Origin: Streptantibioticus silvisoli
GTDB taxonomy: Bacteria; Actinomycetota; Actinomycetes; Streptomycetales; Streptomycetaceae
Length of the DNA: 64,000 nucleotides
Assembly (NCBI RefSeq): GCF_027947535.2
Contig: NZ_JAAGKO020000004.1
Coordinates: 124,001-188,000 of the forward strand
Direction: 5' to 3'
Each line of letters begins with the position of its first letter. The stretch's first letter is position 1. The position numbers were made by a program, and so were the translations under genes. Below are positions 54,693 through 63,885 of this stretch, one piece after another. A model generated the notes under the pieces. That model was not told where the DNA came from and ran no database searches. It saw only the letters and a program-made list of their open reading frames with translations.

Positions 54693-55250
54693 GTGAGCAT
54701 CGACCCGTCCTCTATTCCGAACTTCGGTGGCAAGCCGGACAACGAACCTCCGGCCGGTCCGCCCGGTGGAGGTGTGATCCGTCCCGACCAGGAAATCGTC
54801 AAGCAGTTGCTGGACCAGATGGAGCTCAAGCACGTCGTCGACGACGAGGGTGACCTCGCGGCGCCCTGGGAGACGTTCCGCACGTACTTCATGTTCCGCG
54901 GCGAGGACGAGCAGGAGGTCTACGCGGTCCGCACGTTCTACGACCGGACCTATCCGCTGGACGAGAAGCCGAAGCTGCTGGAGGTCATCGACGGCTGGAA
55001 CCGCCAGACGCTGTGGCCGAAGGTGTACACCCACACCCAGGAGGACGGCGCGGTCCGGCTGATCGGCGAGGCGCAGATGCTGCTGGGCCTCGGCGTGGGC
55101 CTGGAGCACTTCGTCTCCAGCACGGTCAGCTGGGTGCGGGCCTCGATCGACTTCGACAAGTGGGTCATCGACCAGCTGGGCCTGGAGAAGGACGCCGAGT
55201 CCGGCAGCGCCGGGCCCGGCGAGTCCGACGGCGGGCCCGAGCAGGCCTGA
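54693..55250 (+). CDS. YbjN domain-containing protein
   Basis: A 185-residue YbjN-type protein, similar in fold to T3SS chaperones. After a Pro/Gly-rich start (1-30) comes the domain with FRTYFMFRGEDEQEVYAVRTFYDRTYPLDEKPKLLEVIDGWNRQTLWPKVYTHTQEDG and VGLEHFVSSTVSWV. The C-terminus is acidic. Function is probably protein binding or quality control; nearby clpB fits but proves nothing. Starts at GTG 54693. Confidence 0.9.
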   Translation: MSIDPSSIPNFGGKPDNEPPAGPPGGGVIRPDQEIVKQLLDQMELKHVVDDEGDLAAPWETFRTYFMFRGEDEQEVYAVRTFYDRTYPLDEKPKLLEVIDGWNRQTLWPKVYTHTQEDGAVRLIGEAQMLLGLGVGLEHFVSSTVSWVRASIDFDKWVIDQLGLEKDAESGSAGPGESDGGPEQA

Positions 55251-55325
55251 CCCGGCGTACGCACGCGGGAGTCCGGCACCGGTGCGGTGCCGGGCTCCCG
55301 CGCGTCCACGCGGTCCTGAGCCGGG

Positions 55326-56504
55326 CTACAGGTTCTTCAGCCGGGAGACCGCCTCGGCGAGCACGTCCAGCTTCTTGCAGAACGCCCACCGCACGTACGG
55401 CGCGCCGGCCGCGCGGTCGTCGTAGAAGACGGCGTTGGGCACCGCGACGACCCCGGCGCGGCCCGGCAGTTCGCGGCAGAACGCGAAGCCGTCGGTGCCG
55501 CCGAGCGGGGTGATGTCGGTGGTGACGAAGTAGGTGCCGGCCGGGCGGAAGACCCGGAAACCGGCCTCGGCGAGCCCGGCGGACAGCAGGTCGCGCTTGG
55601 CCCGCAGGTCGTCGGCCAGCCCGGTGAAGTAGGCGGCCGGCAACCGCAGCGCCTCGGCCACCGCGTACTGGAACGGCCCGGCGGAGACGTAGGTCAGGAA
55701 CTGCTTGGCGGTACGCACCGCGTCGACGAGTTCGGGCGTGCCGGTGACCCAGCCGACCTTCCAGCCGGTGAAGGAGAAGGTCTTGCCGGCCGAGGAGATG
55801 GTGACCGTGCGCTCGCGCATGCCGGGGAAGGCGGCCAGCGGCAGGTGTTCGCCGTCGAAGACCAGGTGTTCGTAGACCTCGTCGGTGACCACCAGCAGGT
55901 CGCGTTCGACGGCCAGTTCGGCGATGGCGGCCAGCTCCGCGCGGGACAGCACCGTGCCGGTGGGGTTGTGCGGGGTGTTGAGCAGGATCAGCCGGGTGCG
56001 GCCGGTGACGGCGGCGCGCAGCTCGTCCAGGTCCAGGACGAACCGGTCGCCGTCCGGCCGCAGCGTCACCGGCACCCGGGTGCCGCCGGCCATCGCGATG
56101 CCGGCCGCGTAGGAGTCGTAGTACGGCTCCAGCGCGATGACCTCGTCACCGGGTTCGACCAGGGCCAGCAGCGCCGCCGCGATCGCCTCGGTGGCGCCGG
56201 CCGTCACCAGCACCTCGCGGTCCGGGTCGACGGTCAGCCCGTGGAACGCCGCCTGGTGCGCGGCGATCGCCTGCCGCAGCTCCGGAACGCCCGGCCCCGG
56301 CGGGTACTGGTTGCCCCGGCCGTCGCGCAGCGCCCGCACCGCTGCCTCCCGGACCTCCTCGGGGCCGTCGGTGTCGGGGAAGCCCTGGCCGAGATTGATC
56401 GATCCGGTGGCCGCGGCCAGCGCGGACATCTCGGCGAAGATCGTGGTCCCGAAGCCGTCCAGCCGCCGGTTCAGCAGGGGACGCTGCGCGCGCTTGATCG
56501 TCAT
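55326..56504 (-). CDS. Pyridoxal-phosphate-dependent aminotransferase (class I/II)
   Basis: A 392-residue fold-type I aminotransferase from ATG 56504. The PLP lysine lies in SSAGKTFSFTGWKVGW; other landmarks are INLGQGFPDTDGPEEV, AGATEAIAAALLALVEPGDEV, NTPHNPTGTVLS, TDEVYEHLVFDG and the final PYVRWAFCKK. It resembles kynurenine/glutamine transaminases and the succinyl-DAP aminotransferase DapC of actinobacteria; substrate choice cannot be read from sequence. Terminal gene of the leftward unit. Confidence 0.93.
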   Translation of the reverse strand: MTIKRAQRPLLNRRLDGFGTTIFAEMSALAAATGSINLGQGFPDTDGPEEVREAAVRALRDGRGNQYPPGPGVPELRQAIAAHQAAFHGLTVDPDREVLVTAGATEAIAAALLALVEPGDEVIALEPYYDSYAAGIAMAGGTRVPVTLRPDGDRFVLDLDELRAAVTGRTRLILLNTPHNPTGTVLSRAELAAIAELAVERDLLVVTDEVYEHLVFDGEHLPLAAFPGMRERTVTISSAGKTFSFTGWKVGWVTGTPELVDAVRTAKQFLTYVSAGPFQYAVAEALRLPAAYFTGLADDLRAKRDLLSAGLAEAGFRVFRPAGTYFVTTDITPLGGTDGFAFCRELPGRAGVVAVPNAVFYDDRAAGAPYVRWAFCKKLDVLAEAVSRLKNL

Positions 56505-56696
56505 GCGTCCATCCTGCGGCCTGCCCCCGGCTTCCTCAAGAACGCGACGGACAAGGAGGTCCCCCGCACGTGGGGGGCCGGGGACCTCCCCACACGTGGC
56601 GGGCCGAGGATTCTCCGGCACAAGGTGGGCAGGGGAAGGGAACCGGACGGACCGCCTGCGGCGTGATTCCGTACGGACCGACGAAAGGAACGCACC

Positions 56697-56945
56697 ATGG
56701 CCGTCATCGTCATCGCCGTCCTCCTCGTAGTAGTGGTCGGCGTCGTGAGCAACGCGGTGCGCCGCCGCGGGGGCCGCGGCGACCTGTCCCGCCGCAACGA
56801 CACCTCCTACCTGGCGGGTGGCGCCGCCGCCGGCGACCAGCACCACGGCCACCACCACACCGGCGGCGGCCACCACGGCGGCGGTGGCTTCTCCGGCGGT
56901 CACCACGGCGGTGGTGGCGGCTTCTCCGGCGGCGGGCACCACTGA
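56697..56945 (+). CDS. Small membrane protein with His/Gly-rich tail
   Basis: An 82-residue protein with an AAAGGAA ribosome site before ATG 56697. Residues 2-19 are one hydrophobic helix, then a basic RRRGGRGD stretch. Residues 47-82 are almost only His and Gly, with HHGHHH and repeated GGGFSGGHH words, giving 13 His. The tail faces either side depending on topology; positive-inside puts it in the cytoplasm. Metal binding is a plausible but untested role. Confidence 0.8.
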   Translation: MAVIVIAVLLVVVVGVVSNAVRRRGGRGDLSRRNDTSYLAGGAAAGDQHHGHHHTGGGHHGGGGFSGGHHGGGGGFSGGGHH

Positions 56946-56956
56946 GACGGCGACAG

Positions 56957-56990
56957 CGGCACCGCACCCGAGGTGAGGGGTGCGGTGCCG
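56957..56990 (+). terminator. Terminator after the His/Gly-rich protein gene
   Basis: A 13-bp stem (56957-56969 with 56978-56990) 12 bp past the stop codon. Confidence 0.82.
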
Positions 56991-57268
56991 CCGACTGCCC
57001 GCTCACGAGCGGGAGTCGCGGGCGCCCGAGCCGAACACCTGAACCGGACAGGGCCCGTGGGGATGTAATGCGGGTATGAATGGGTAAAAACGCTGGGGGT
57101 GCGGCGTATTTCATGATTCCGTATATCCAGACTCCCCGTTGACGTTTCGCGCCGGTGGAAGTTCCCCCGGGTCCTCGCGGCGTGGACCGCCGGCGCCGAC
57201 CGCGGCGGGACCGCCGCACGGGGCCGCCCCGTTCAGACCACCGCACTTCGTGCCAGCGGAGCCGACCC

Positions 57269-57829
57269 ATGCTCACCACACTCCAGACCGCCTACACCGA
57301 CACCCGCGCCGGAGACCTGGCCTGGAGCCTGGGCACCGAGCCGCTGCCCGCGCTGGCCGTCGTCGACCTCGACCTCGAACTGCCGTCCGCGGACGGTGGT
57401 TCGCGCCCGGCGCGGGCCCGCGTGCAGATGCGCCTGCTCGGCGCCTCGCACCAGATCCTGCTGTCGGCGGGTGCCGGCGCCTGCTCGGAGACCGTCGCCT
57501 GCCTGCCCGGCCGCCGCACCCCGCTGCCGCTCGGCGTCGCCGAACGCGTCGGCGACTGGGACTACGAGTTCGCCGCCCGGGTGGAGACGCTGCCGCCGGA
57601 CGCCTTCGCCAGCCGCGCCCAGGAGTTGCTGGCGGTGGTCGCCGACCACCCCAACGGCCTGGCCGGCCGCTTCCCCGGCGACCCCAACGCGTTCACCGCC
57701 CTGCTCGTGCACCGCGGTCCGGACGGCGACGACGGCGGCCCCGGCGAGGTGGCGTGGCGCACCTGGCACGCCTACCCGCAGGAAGGACGCCTGGTCGCGA
57801 CCCGGTCGCGGGTGTCGGGTCTGGTGTGA
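57269..57829 (+). CDS. DUF2617 family protein
   Basis: A 186-residue protein from ATG 57269; a frame open from 57155 is rejected because its first 38 residues are Arg/Pro noise. DUF2617 landmarks are YTDTRAGDLAWSLG, VQMRLLGASHQILL, CSETVACLPG, ERVGDWDYEFAARVETL, FPGDPNAFTALLVHR and WRTWHAYPQEG. Function unknown. In other streptomycetes, as I recall, this family sits with DUF350, DUF4247 and DUF4178 genes before a spermidine-synthase-like gene; here those three are missing between this gene and 58249. Confidence 0.88.
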   Translation: MLTTLQTAYTDTRAGDLAWSLGTEPLPALAVVDLDLELPSADGGSRPARARVQMRLLGASHQILLSAGAGACSETVACLPGRRTPLPLGVAERVGDWDYEFAARVETLPPDAFASRAQELLAVVADHPNGLAGRFPGDPNAFTALLVHRGPDGDDGGPGEVAWRTWHAYPQEGRLVATRSRVSGLV

Positions 57830-58248
57830 GGGGTTTTTGGTACGGGTGCGGGTGGTGCGGGGCGGGGTTTTGGGGTGCGGGGCTTCGGGGGTGCGTGGGT
57901 GCGGTGCGGGCTTCGGGGGCGCGGTGCGGGGCTTTGGCGGTGCGGGCTTCGGGGGCGCGGTGCGGGGCTTTGGCGGTGCGGCTGCCGGGCCGATGTGGTG
58001 GTCGGCGCGCGTGAGGTGTTCGGCGTTGGCGCGGGGCGGCGTTGAGGCGGATGTGCCGGCGGCGGCGTGCAGGGGTCGGCGTGGCGGGACCGGTGCGCAT
58101 GGGCCGACGTGGCTGGACCGGCGTGGTGGGACCGGCGCGCGTGGGGGGGCGTGCGGGTGTGCGTGTCTGCCTGAACGCGCCCCCGAATGCCGTCATATGC
58201 CACCTGCGGGTGATCGTCTGGCCACAGGAAGTGACGTAGCGTGAGGGC
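57830..58248. other. Repeat-rich spacer, no gene seen
   Basis: Consists largely of G-rich words such as GGTGCGGGG. A 36-bp tandem array lies at 57911-57982. The place is where DUF350-like genes would be expected by comparison with related genomes. Confidence 0.45.
57911..57982 (+). repeat. 36-bp tandem repeat (two units)
   Basis: A 36-bp unit starting CTTCGGGGGCGCGGTGCGGG at 57911 recurs at 57947, near-identical through 57982. The unit is a multiple of three but no gene is supported. Confidence 0.8.
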
Positions 58249-59733
58249 ATGGTCGACCACGTACTGATCGCGCGGGGCGCCGTACCGGTCAGGCTGCCGG
58301 TACCGGCGCGGCTGGGTCGTGCGCTGGTGCTCGCCGCGGTCTTCGTGTGCGCGGCCTGCGGGCTGGTCTACGAACTCGAACTCGTCGCCCTCGCCTCCTA
58401 CCTGGCCGGTACCTCGTCGGTCACCGAGGCGTCCGTGGTGCTGTCCGTCATGGTCTTCGCCATGGGCGTCGGCTCGTTGCTGGCCAAGGGGCTGCGCCGC
58501 CGGGCGGCGCTCGGCTTCGCGCTGACCGAGGCCGCCCTGGCGCTCACCGGCGGGCTCTCCGCGATGGCGCTCTACGCCTGCTTCGCCTGGCTCGGGCCGT
58601 CCCCGGCCGCCCCCGCCGCGTTCGCCTTCGCCATCGGGGTGCTCACCGGCGCCGAGATACCCCTGCTGATGACCCTGATCCAGCGGGTGCGCCGGCAGGA
58701 CGCCGGCGGCGCGGTCGCCGACCTGTTCGCCGCGGACTACGTCGGCGCGCTGGCCGGCGGGCTGGCCTTCCCGTTCCTGCTGCTGCCCTGCCTGGGGCAG
58801 TTGGCGGGCGCCCTGGTCACCGGCGCGGTCAACGCGGTGGCCGGCGGCGCCATGGTGCTCGGCCTGTTCCACCGCGACCTGACCGCCCGCTCCCGCTGCC
58901 TGCTGCTGGTCGCCAACCTGCTGGTGCTCGCCGTGCTCGCGACGGCCGCGGCCTGCGCCGGTACCTTCGAACGGGCCGCCCGCGACGCGCTGTACGGCGC
59001 CGGGGCCCGGCCGGCCGGCGGCACCGGCGCGCAGGAGGTCGCCCTGACCGGCGGCACGCCCGGCCGGCCGCTGCGGGTCTTCGTCGGCGGCCACCAGATC
59101 GCCCGGGCCGGCTCCGCCCTGCCCGCCGCGCTGACCGACCCCGCGATGTCCGCCGGACCGCACCGCCGCGTGCTGCTGCTCGGCGGCGGCGACGGCCTCA
59201 CCCTGCACCGGCTGCTGGCCTTCCCCGGCGTCGCGTCGGTCACCGTCGTCGGCCCCGACACCGGTCTGCTGCGCGCCGCCCGCACCGACCCCGACCTCAC
59301 CGCGCTCAACGGCCACGCCTTCGCCGACCCCCGGGTCCGGGTGCGGCGGTCCGACCCCTTCGACTGGCTGCGCACCGCCGAACCCGGCGCCCGCTACGAC
59401 GTGGTGATCGCCGACCTGCCCGCCCCGGTACTCGACCCCGACGCGTACTGCGAGGAGTTCTACGGCCTGCTGCGCCGCACCCTGCCGCCCACCGCCCGCG
59501 TCGCCGTGGCCGCCGGTCCGCCCGGCCCCACCCTGTGGACGATCGACGCCGGCCTGCGCGCGGCCGGACTGAGAACGCTGCCCTACCGCGCCGGCCCGGA
59601 CGGCTTCGTCCTGGCGGGGGAACGCCCCCCGGCGCTTCCCGCATCCGCGACGGCGGGGGTACGGCCGGTCACCGTCCGCTCGCCGTCCGGGGTGCCGCCC
59701 TCGACGCTGCTGAGGCCGCGGTTCGGGGGGTGA
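58249..59733 (+). CDS. Spermidine-synthase-like membrane protein with degenerate substrate site
   Basis: A 494-residue protein: six to seven helices at the N-terminus (about 22-235) and a C-terminal Rossmann domain of the spermidine synthase family. The SAM-like loop [11 protein letters not shown] (311-320) and [10 protein letters not shown] (384-393) are kept. But the stretch expected to hold the polyamine-binding DExxYHE motif reads [16 protein letters not shown] (285-300), and the acidic loop usually written VDLDP or ELDP reads VGPDT (334-338). It probably does not make spermidine by the normal mechanism. Such proteins are common in actinobacteria with unclear function. Confidence 0.85.
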   Translation: MVDHVLIARGAVPVRLPVPARLGRALVLAAVFVCAACGLVYELELVALASYLAGTSSVTEASVVLSVMVFAMGVGSLLAKGLRRRAALGFALTEAALALTGGLSAMALYACFAWLGPSPAAPAAFAFAIGVLTGAEIPLLMTLIQRVRRQDAGGAVADLFAADYVGALAGGLAFPFLLLPCLGQLAGALVTGAVNAVAGGAMVLGLFHRDLTARSRCLLLVANLLVLAVLATAAACAGTFERAARDALYGAGARPAGGTGAQEVALTGGTPGRPLRVFVGGHQIARAGSALPAALTDPAMSAGPHRRVLLLGGGDGLTLHRLLAFPGVASVTVVGPDTGLLRAARTDPDLTALNGHAFADPRVRVRRSDPFDWLRTAEPGARYDVVIADLPAPVLDPDAYCEEFYGLLRRTLPPTARVAVAAGPPGPTLWTIDAGLRAAGLRTLPYRAGPDGFVLAGERPPALPASATAGVRPVTVRSPSGVPPSTLLRPRFGG

Positions 59734-61135
59734 GGGGCGTGGTCGTTGGCGGTGGGGGCGTTTGGCGGTGGAGGGCGTTGACGGTGAGGGGCCGCGGGGG
59801 CAGTTGCTGGCGGAGGAGGGGCGTGGCCGGTGACGCGGGAGGCGCGGGGGCGTGGCGAGGTGCACGGTGGGCGGCTGCCTCGTCGGGGTCGCCGACTCGG
59901 TCGACGGTCTGTCTTGTACGCGGTGAACGGGCGGGTGGGCGAAGGCAGTTGAGGGTGACGCGGAAGTCGGCGCCGAGGCACGGGGGTTACGCCTTCCAAC
60001 GGGACGGTGGTTGCGGAAGGGCGGGGTTTTTCACGGGGTGGGCGCGAAGCGTCGGGGGCGGGGTGACGGTGCGGCGGTGCTGTTCCGCCGGGGAGTGTGC
60101 GGGGTGTGCGGGTTGGCGGGGAACACCACGTGGGCCGTCATCGCGCCGGGCCGTTTGCGGAATGCGCGGGAGGTGATCGGGTGCGCGTGGGCTGCTCCGG
60201 TGCGAGCTGAGCTCGGTGGCCAGCGCGTGCGGAACGATCGGGTACGGGTGGGCCGCTCCGGTGCGTGCAGGGTGCGGTGGCCAGCCTGTGCGGAACGATC
60301 GGGTACGGGTGGGCCGCTCCGGTACATGCTGCGCACGGTGGCCAGCGCGTGCCGAATACGGTGACCAGCGCGCTCCGACCGCTGTCGGCCGCACCGCTTG
60401 CGTCGGCGGGGCCGGGGCGCTGGCGTCGCGGGTGCGCCGGGCGGGGGCGGTGGGTGGTCGGCGCTGGCCGGTCAGCGGTGGCCGGTCGAGGTGCGGGAGC
60501 CGGTGAGCAGGGTCCCGGTCGGCGCCAGCGTCACGCGTCGCGCGGACCGGGCGAACGGCCGGAGCGTCGGCCGATGGTTCGGCAGGGCGAGGTCGCGGGG
60601 GCCGGGGGCGGGCCACGGGGCTGGGGTGGCGGAGCCGGTGTACTGCTTCAGGTGTGCGGAGGAGCGGCAGAGGGCTGGCTGCGCCCGTGCTGAGGCTTCG
60701 GTGCTGACCCGACCGAGCGGGGGCCTCGCCATCGTCACGCGCGACGTCTTCCCGCGCGGCCCCCGCAGGCTCAGCACGCCGCCGGCGCGGGAACCCGGAC
60801 GTAGAAGCGCTCCGACCTGTGCCGATGCCTCCGCGGACGTGGTTGCCGTCGTACGGCGTGGGCGGCCGGGGCTGCCGCGGAGAGCCGTTCGGGCCGGGGG
60901 CCGGGGGCCGGGTCGTTCGGGCGTGTTGGGCCGACCCGTGAGGTGCTCGCCACCGCTGTGGAGAACACCATTCCGCACGTCTGCGGCGGGTTCGTGGCGC
61001 GGTGCGGGGGCGCCGGGGGAGGGCGCCGACCAGCGGTGCTGCCCTTGGACGGGCGTCCGGGCCGGGCGGCTCGGGCCGTTTCAGGCGTGTCGGGGCACTG
61101 ACGGGCGGGGGGTGGGGTGAGTAGGCTCGTTGAAC
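59734..61135. other. 1.4 kb without a credible gene; contains a 61-bp array
   Basis: Frames are open in several directions due to composition, but none has a ribosome site plus conserved features. A three-unit 61-bp array fills 60175-60357. Short CxxC-like words near 60640-60670 may be a zinc-ribbon remnant. Confidence 0.5.
60175..60357 (+). repeat. 61-bp tandem array (three units)
   Basis: Units start at 60175, 60236 and 60297 with GATCGGGT, GGGTGGGC-GCTCCGGT and GGTGGCCAGC blocks. Units two and three are nearly identical for 30 bp. Since 61 is not a multiple of three the array cannot keep a reading frame. Confidence 0.85.
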
Positions 61136-62101
61136 ATGGAGCATGAGGCGTTCGTTCCGTTTCCGGTGGGGGTCGTGCGGCGGGCTCTGGCCGAGCCGGA
61201 CCGTGTCGTGCGGTGCGTTTCGGCGGTGCAGCGGGACGCCGACTCACCGCAGGGGACGGTCGCCGGGCGGCTGCGGCTGCGGATCGGCGGCTCGACGATC
61301 ACCTACCGGGGAAGCCTGCGGATCGCGGAGTGCGACGGCGGTTTCGAGATCGAGGGCGAGGGCACCGAGGCCCGCGGCGGCGGCGTCGTGAAGGTCGCCC
61401 TGGTCATCGGCCTGGAACGGGAGGACCAGGGCACCCGGATCGAGTTCTCCGGCGCGGTCCAGGCCGGCGGACGGCTCACCGAGTACGACGACGCCACGGC
61501 GGAGGCCGCCGCCCGCAGGCTGCTGGACCGCTTCGTCAACGACTTCACCACCGACCTCGACGCCGAACCGGTCGCCGGTCCCGTCGAGGAGTCCCCGCCG
61601 CCGCCCGCGCCCCCCGTCTCCGGCGGGAACGTTCCGCCCGGCCGCGCCGACCTCGACGCCTCCGACGCCCTCGACGACCGGTACGCCTCCGATCGCGACG
61701 AGCTCGACGGCGCCGACCTGACCGAGCCGGCCGCCGAGGACCTGGACCTCGACGCCGACGACGCCGACGACGACCGGCTGGACACCGGAGCCTTCGGCGG
61801 CGAGGCGGACGACGGCGGGCTCGACGAGGACGACGTCGGCGTCGACGTGCCGGAGACGGTGGCCGGCCTGGAGGACGAGACCGGCGACGAGCCGCCCGCG
61901 GAGGCCGCGCACGCCCGGCGCACCATGATCGGCCGCAGTGCCGAGGAGGTCGACCACGCCCCGCCCCGTGGCCGCTACGCGCCGGTCGCCGCGCCGGACA
62001 CCGGCTCGGCCGGCGAGACCCTGCGCTGGGCCGCCCCCGCGGCGGCCGCACTGCTGGCCGGCGCGGTGGTCGTCGGCCGGGCGTGGCGCCGACGCCGCTG
62101 A
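61136..62101 (+). CDS. SRPBCC (CoxG-like) membrane-anchored protein
   Basis: A 321-residue protein from ATG 61136. Residues 1-145 form an SRPBCC/CoxG-like lipid- or ligand-binding domain (EHEAFVPFPVGVVRRALAEPDRVVRCVSAVQ, GRLRLRIGGSTITYRG, FEIEGEGTEARGGGVVKVAL). Residues about 150-265 are a long, very acidic disordered linker. A single helix (about 296-315) and RRRR tail anchor the C-terminus. CoxG was first linked to CO dehydrogenase, but no such genes are near; a general membrane role is more likely. Confidence 0.88.
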   Translation: MEHEAFVPFPVGVVRRALAEPDRVVRCVSAVQRDADSPQGTVAGRLRLRIGGSTITYRGSLRIAECDGGFEIEGEGTEARGGGVVKVALVIGLEREDQGTRIEFSGAVQAGGRLTEYDDATAEAAARRLLDRFVNDFTTDLDAEPVAGPVEESPPPPAPPVSGGNVPPGRADLDASDALDDRYASDRDELDGADLTEPAAEDLDLDADDADDDRLDTGAFGGEADDGGLDEDDVGVDVPETVAGLEDETGDEPPAEAAHARRTMIGRSAEEVDHAPPRGRYAPVAAPDTGSAGETLRWAAPAAAALLAGAVVVGRAWRRRR

Positions 62102-62795
62102 GGCCGCTTGCCTCCGGCGGTCGGCCGGGGGACCGTCCGTCTGCCGGGCACCGGGTGGGCGCTCGCGCTGGGGGTCGTCCTGCGGGTGGGTCGGCTGCGG
62201 TGCCGGGTTCGCCGGGCGGCTGACCGGGGCTTCCGGTGCGGCTTCGCGGTGGGGGTTCGCGATGCGGGTTCGCCATGTGTGTCCGGCTCCGTTCCCGTGC
62301 GGGGGCGCTGCGTGGCGGGTTCGGCTGCGGTGGCGGGGCTGGACGCGGTGGCGGGTTCGGTTGCTCCGACGGCTCGCCGTGCGGTCGGTCCGGCTTCCGG
62401 GGCGTGGTTCGCGGGCGTGACCGGTGGTTTTCTCCGGCGGGGTCCGTCGGGTGGTGGTTCCGCTCCGGCGTCGGGCTCGCGTACGACCAGCGTCCGGTCC
62501 GACCAAAGTCCGTTCCCGCGTCGGGTTCGCCGTGCGAGCGGTGCCGCTCCGGCGCGCTGTTCGCCGTGCGGCGAGTCGGCCTCGTTGCGGGGCCCCGGCG
62601 GCACCCGGTCCCGCCTCTCCGTCCGGCACCCGGTCCCGCCTCGGGTCATCCGGCACCCGGACCCGTCCGCCCGACGACCCGACCCCCACCCGCTCCCGCT
62701 CCCGCCTGGGACCCCCGTACCGGCGTCGTGGTGGTCCGGGTGATCGTGGCGGGCGGTGTCCTTCGGGGGCGGGCGGGCCCCGGTAGATTCGGGGC
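62102..62795. other. 690-bp spacer, no gene seen
   Basis: Dominated by GGTTCG and GTGCGGG words; the frames are compositional. The right end must contain the promoter of the epimerase gene. Confidence 0.4.
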
Positions 62796-63635
62796 ATGAC
62801 CGAGACCCCCCGGGCGGCCGACGCCCTGTCCTCCCCCGTTCGACTGACCGCGGGTGACGTCGAGTTGACGATTCGTCCGCAGGCCGGCTGCCGTATCGGC
62901 GGTCTGCGGGTCGGCGGCCGGGAACTGCTGCGTCAGGGTGACAAGTACGGCGCGTTCCCGATGGTGCCGTGGTGCGGGCGGACCGCGCTGGGCAGGTTCC
63001 GCAACGGCGCCGTCACGCACCAGTTGCCGATCAACTCCGCGCCGCACGCCATCCACGGCACCGGTCGCGACACCGTCTGGCGGCAGGCCCCCGGCGGCAC
63101 CGAGCGCACGGCCGCGTTCACCTACGACCTCGCCGACCCGTGGCCGTACCCGGGCCGGGTGACGCAGACCTTCGAGCTGACCGAGGACTCGCTGACGCTG
63201 GGGATGGCGGTGGAGACCGTCACCGACGTGCCCGGCGACTCGTTCCCCGCGCAGGCCGGCTGGCACCCGTGGTTCAAACGCAACCTGGGCGACGGCGGCG
63301 CGAACGTCACCGTGGCCTTCGACGCCGCCTGGCAGGAGGAGCGCGGCGACGACCACCTGCCGACCGGCAAGCGCATCGACCCGCTGCCCGGCCCCTGGGA
63401 CGACTGCTTCGGCATGCCCGACGGCGTCGACGTCACCCTCACCTGGCCCGGCGAGCTGCGGCTGCGCGTCACCAGCCCGTCCCCGTGGGTCGTGGTCTAC
63501 GACGAGCAGGACGCCGCGGTCTGCGTCGAGCCGCAGTCCGGCCCGCCCAACGGCCTCAACACCGCGCCCCGGATGGTCACCCCGATCAACCCCCTGGAGA
63601 TGGCGGCCACCTTCGCCTGGGAGCGCCTGGGCTGA
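62796..63635 (+). CDS. Aldose 1-epimerase (mutarotase)-like protein
   Basis: A 279-residue galactose-mutarotase-fold protein that interconverts alpha and beta sugars. Landmarks are HAIHG (84-88), GWHPW (155-159) and Glu245 in CVEPQSGPPNG, which fit the catalytic His/His/Glu set. VPWCGRTALGRF near residue 58 is the usual sugar-pocket loop. The sugar is unknown and no sugar-catabolic genes adjoin it. Confidence 0.93.
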   Translation: MTETPRAADALSSPVRLTAGDVELTIRPQAGCRIGGLRVGGRELLRQGDKYGAFPMVPWCGRTALGRFRNGAVTHQLPINSAPHAIHGTGRDTVWRQAPGGTERTAAFTYDLADPWPYPGRVTQTFELTEDSLTLGMAVETVTDVPGDSFPAQAGWHPWFKRNLGDGGANVTVAFDAAWQEERGDDHLPTGKRIDPLPGPWDDCFGMPDGVDVTLTWPGELRLRVTSPSPWVVVYDEQDAAVCVEPQSGPPNGLNTAPRMVTPINPLEMAATFAWERLG

Positions 63636-63885
63636 GCGCCTGGGCTGACGGCCCGCGACCCGCCGTGGGCGGGGGCCGGGGGCGGGCCCGGTGCCGCGCG
63701 CCCCCGGCCCCCGCCGCGCGCCGACCCCGGTCCCCGACGCCCCCGCCCCGCCGCGCCCCGCCGCACCCCGACTCCGACCCCCGCCGCGAGCCCCCGCCCC
63801 CGCCGCCCCCGATCCGCCGATCCCGACACCCCGACACCCCGACACCCGTCCGCGCGCCGGGTGGACGACCCCGTCGCGGGGCGTC

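Noticed and set aside
60472-60978. A 168-codon minus-strand frame in the 1.4-kb gap
   Set aside because: Pro/Arg/Ser/Thr-rich with no ribosome site or conserved motif.
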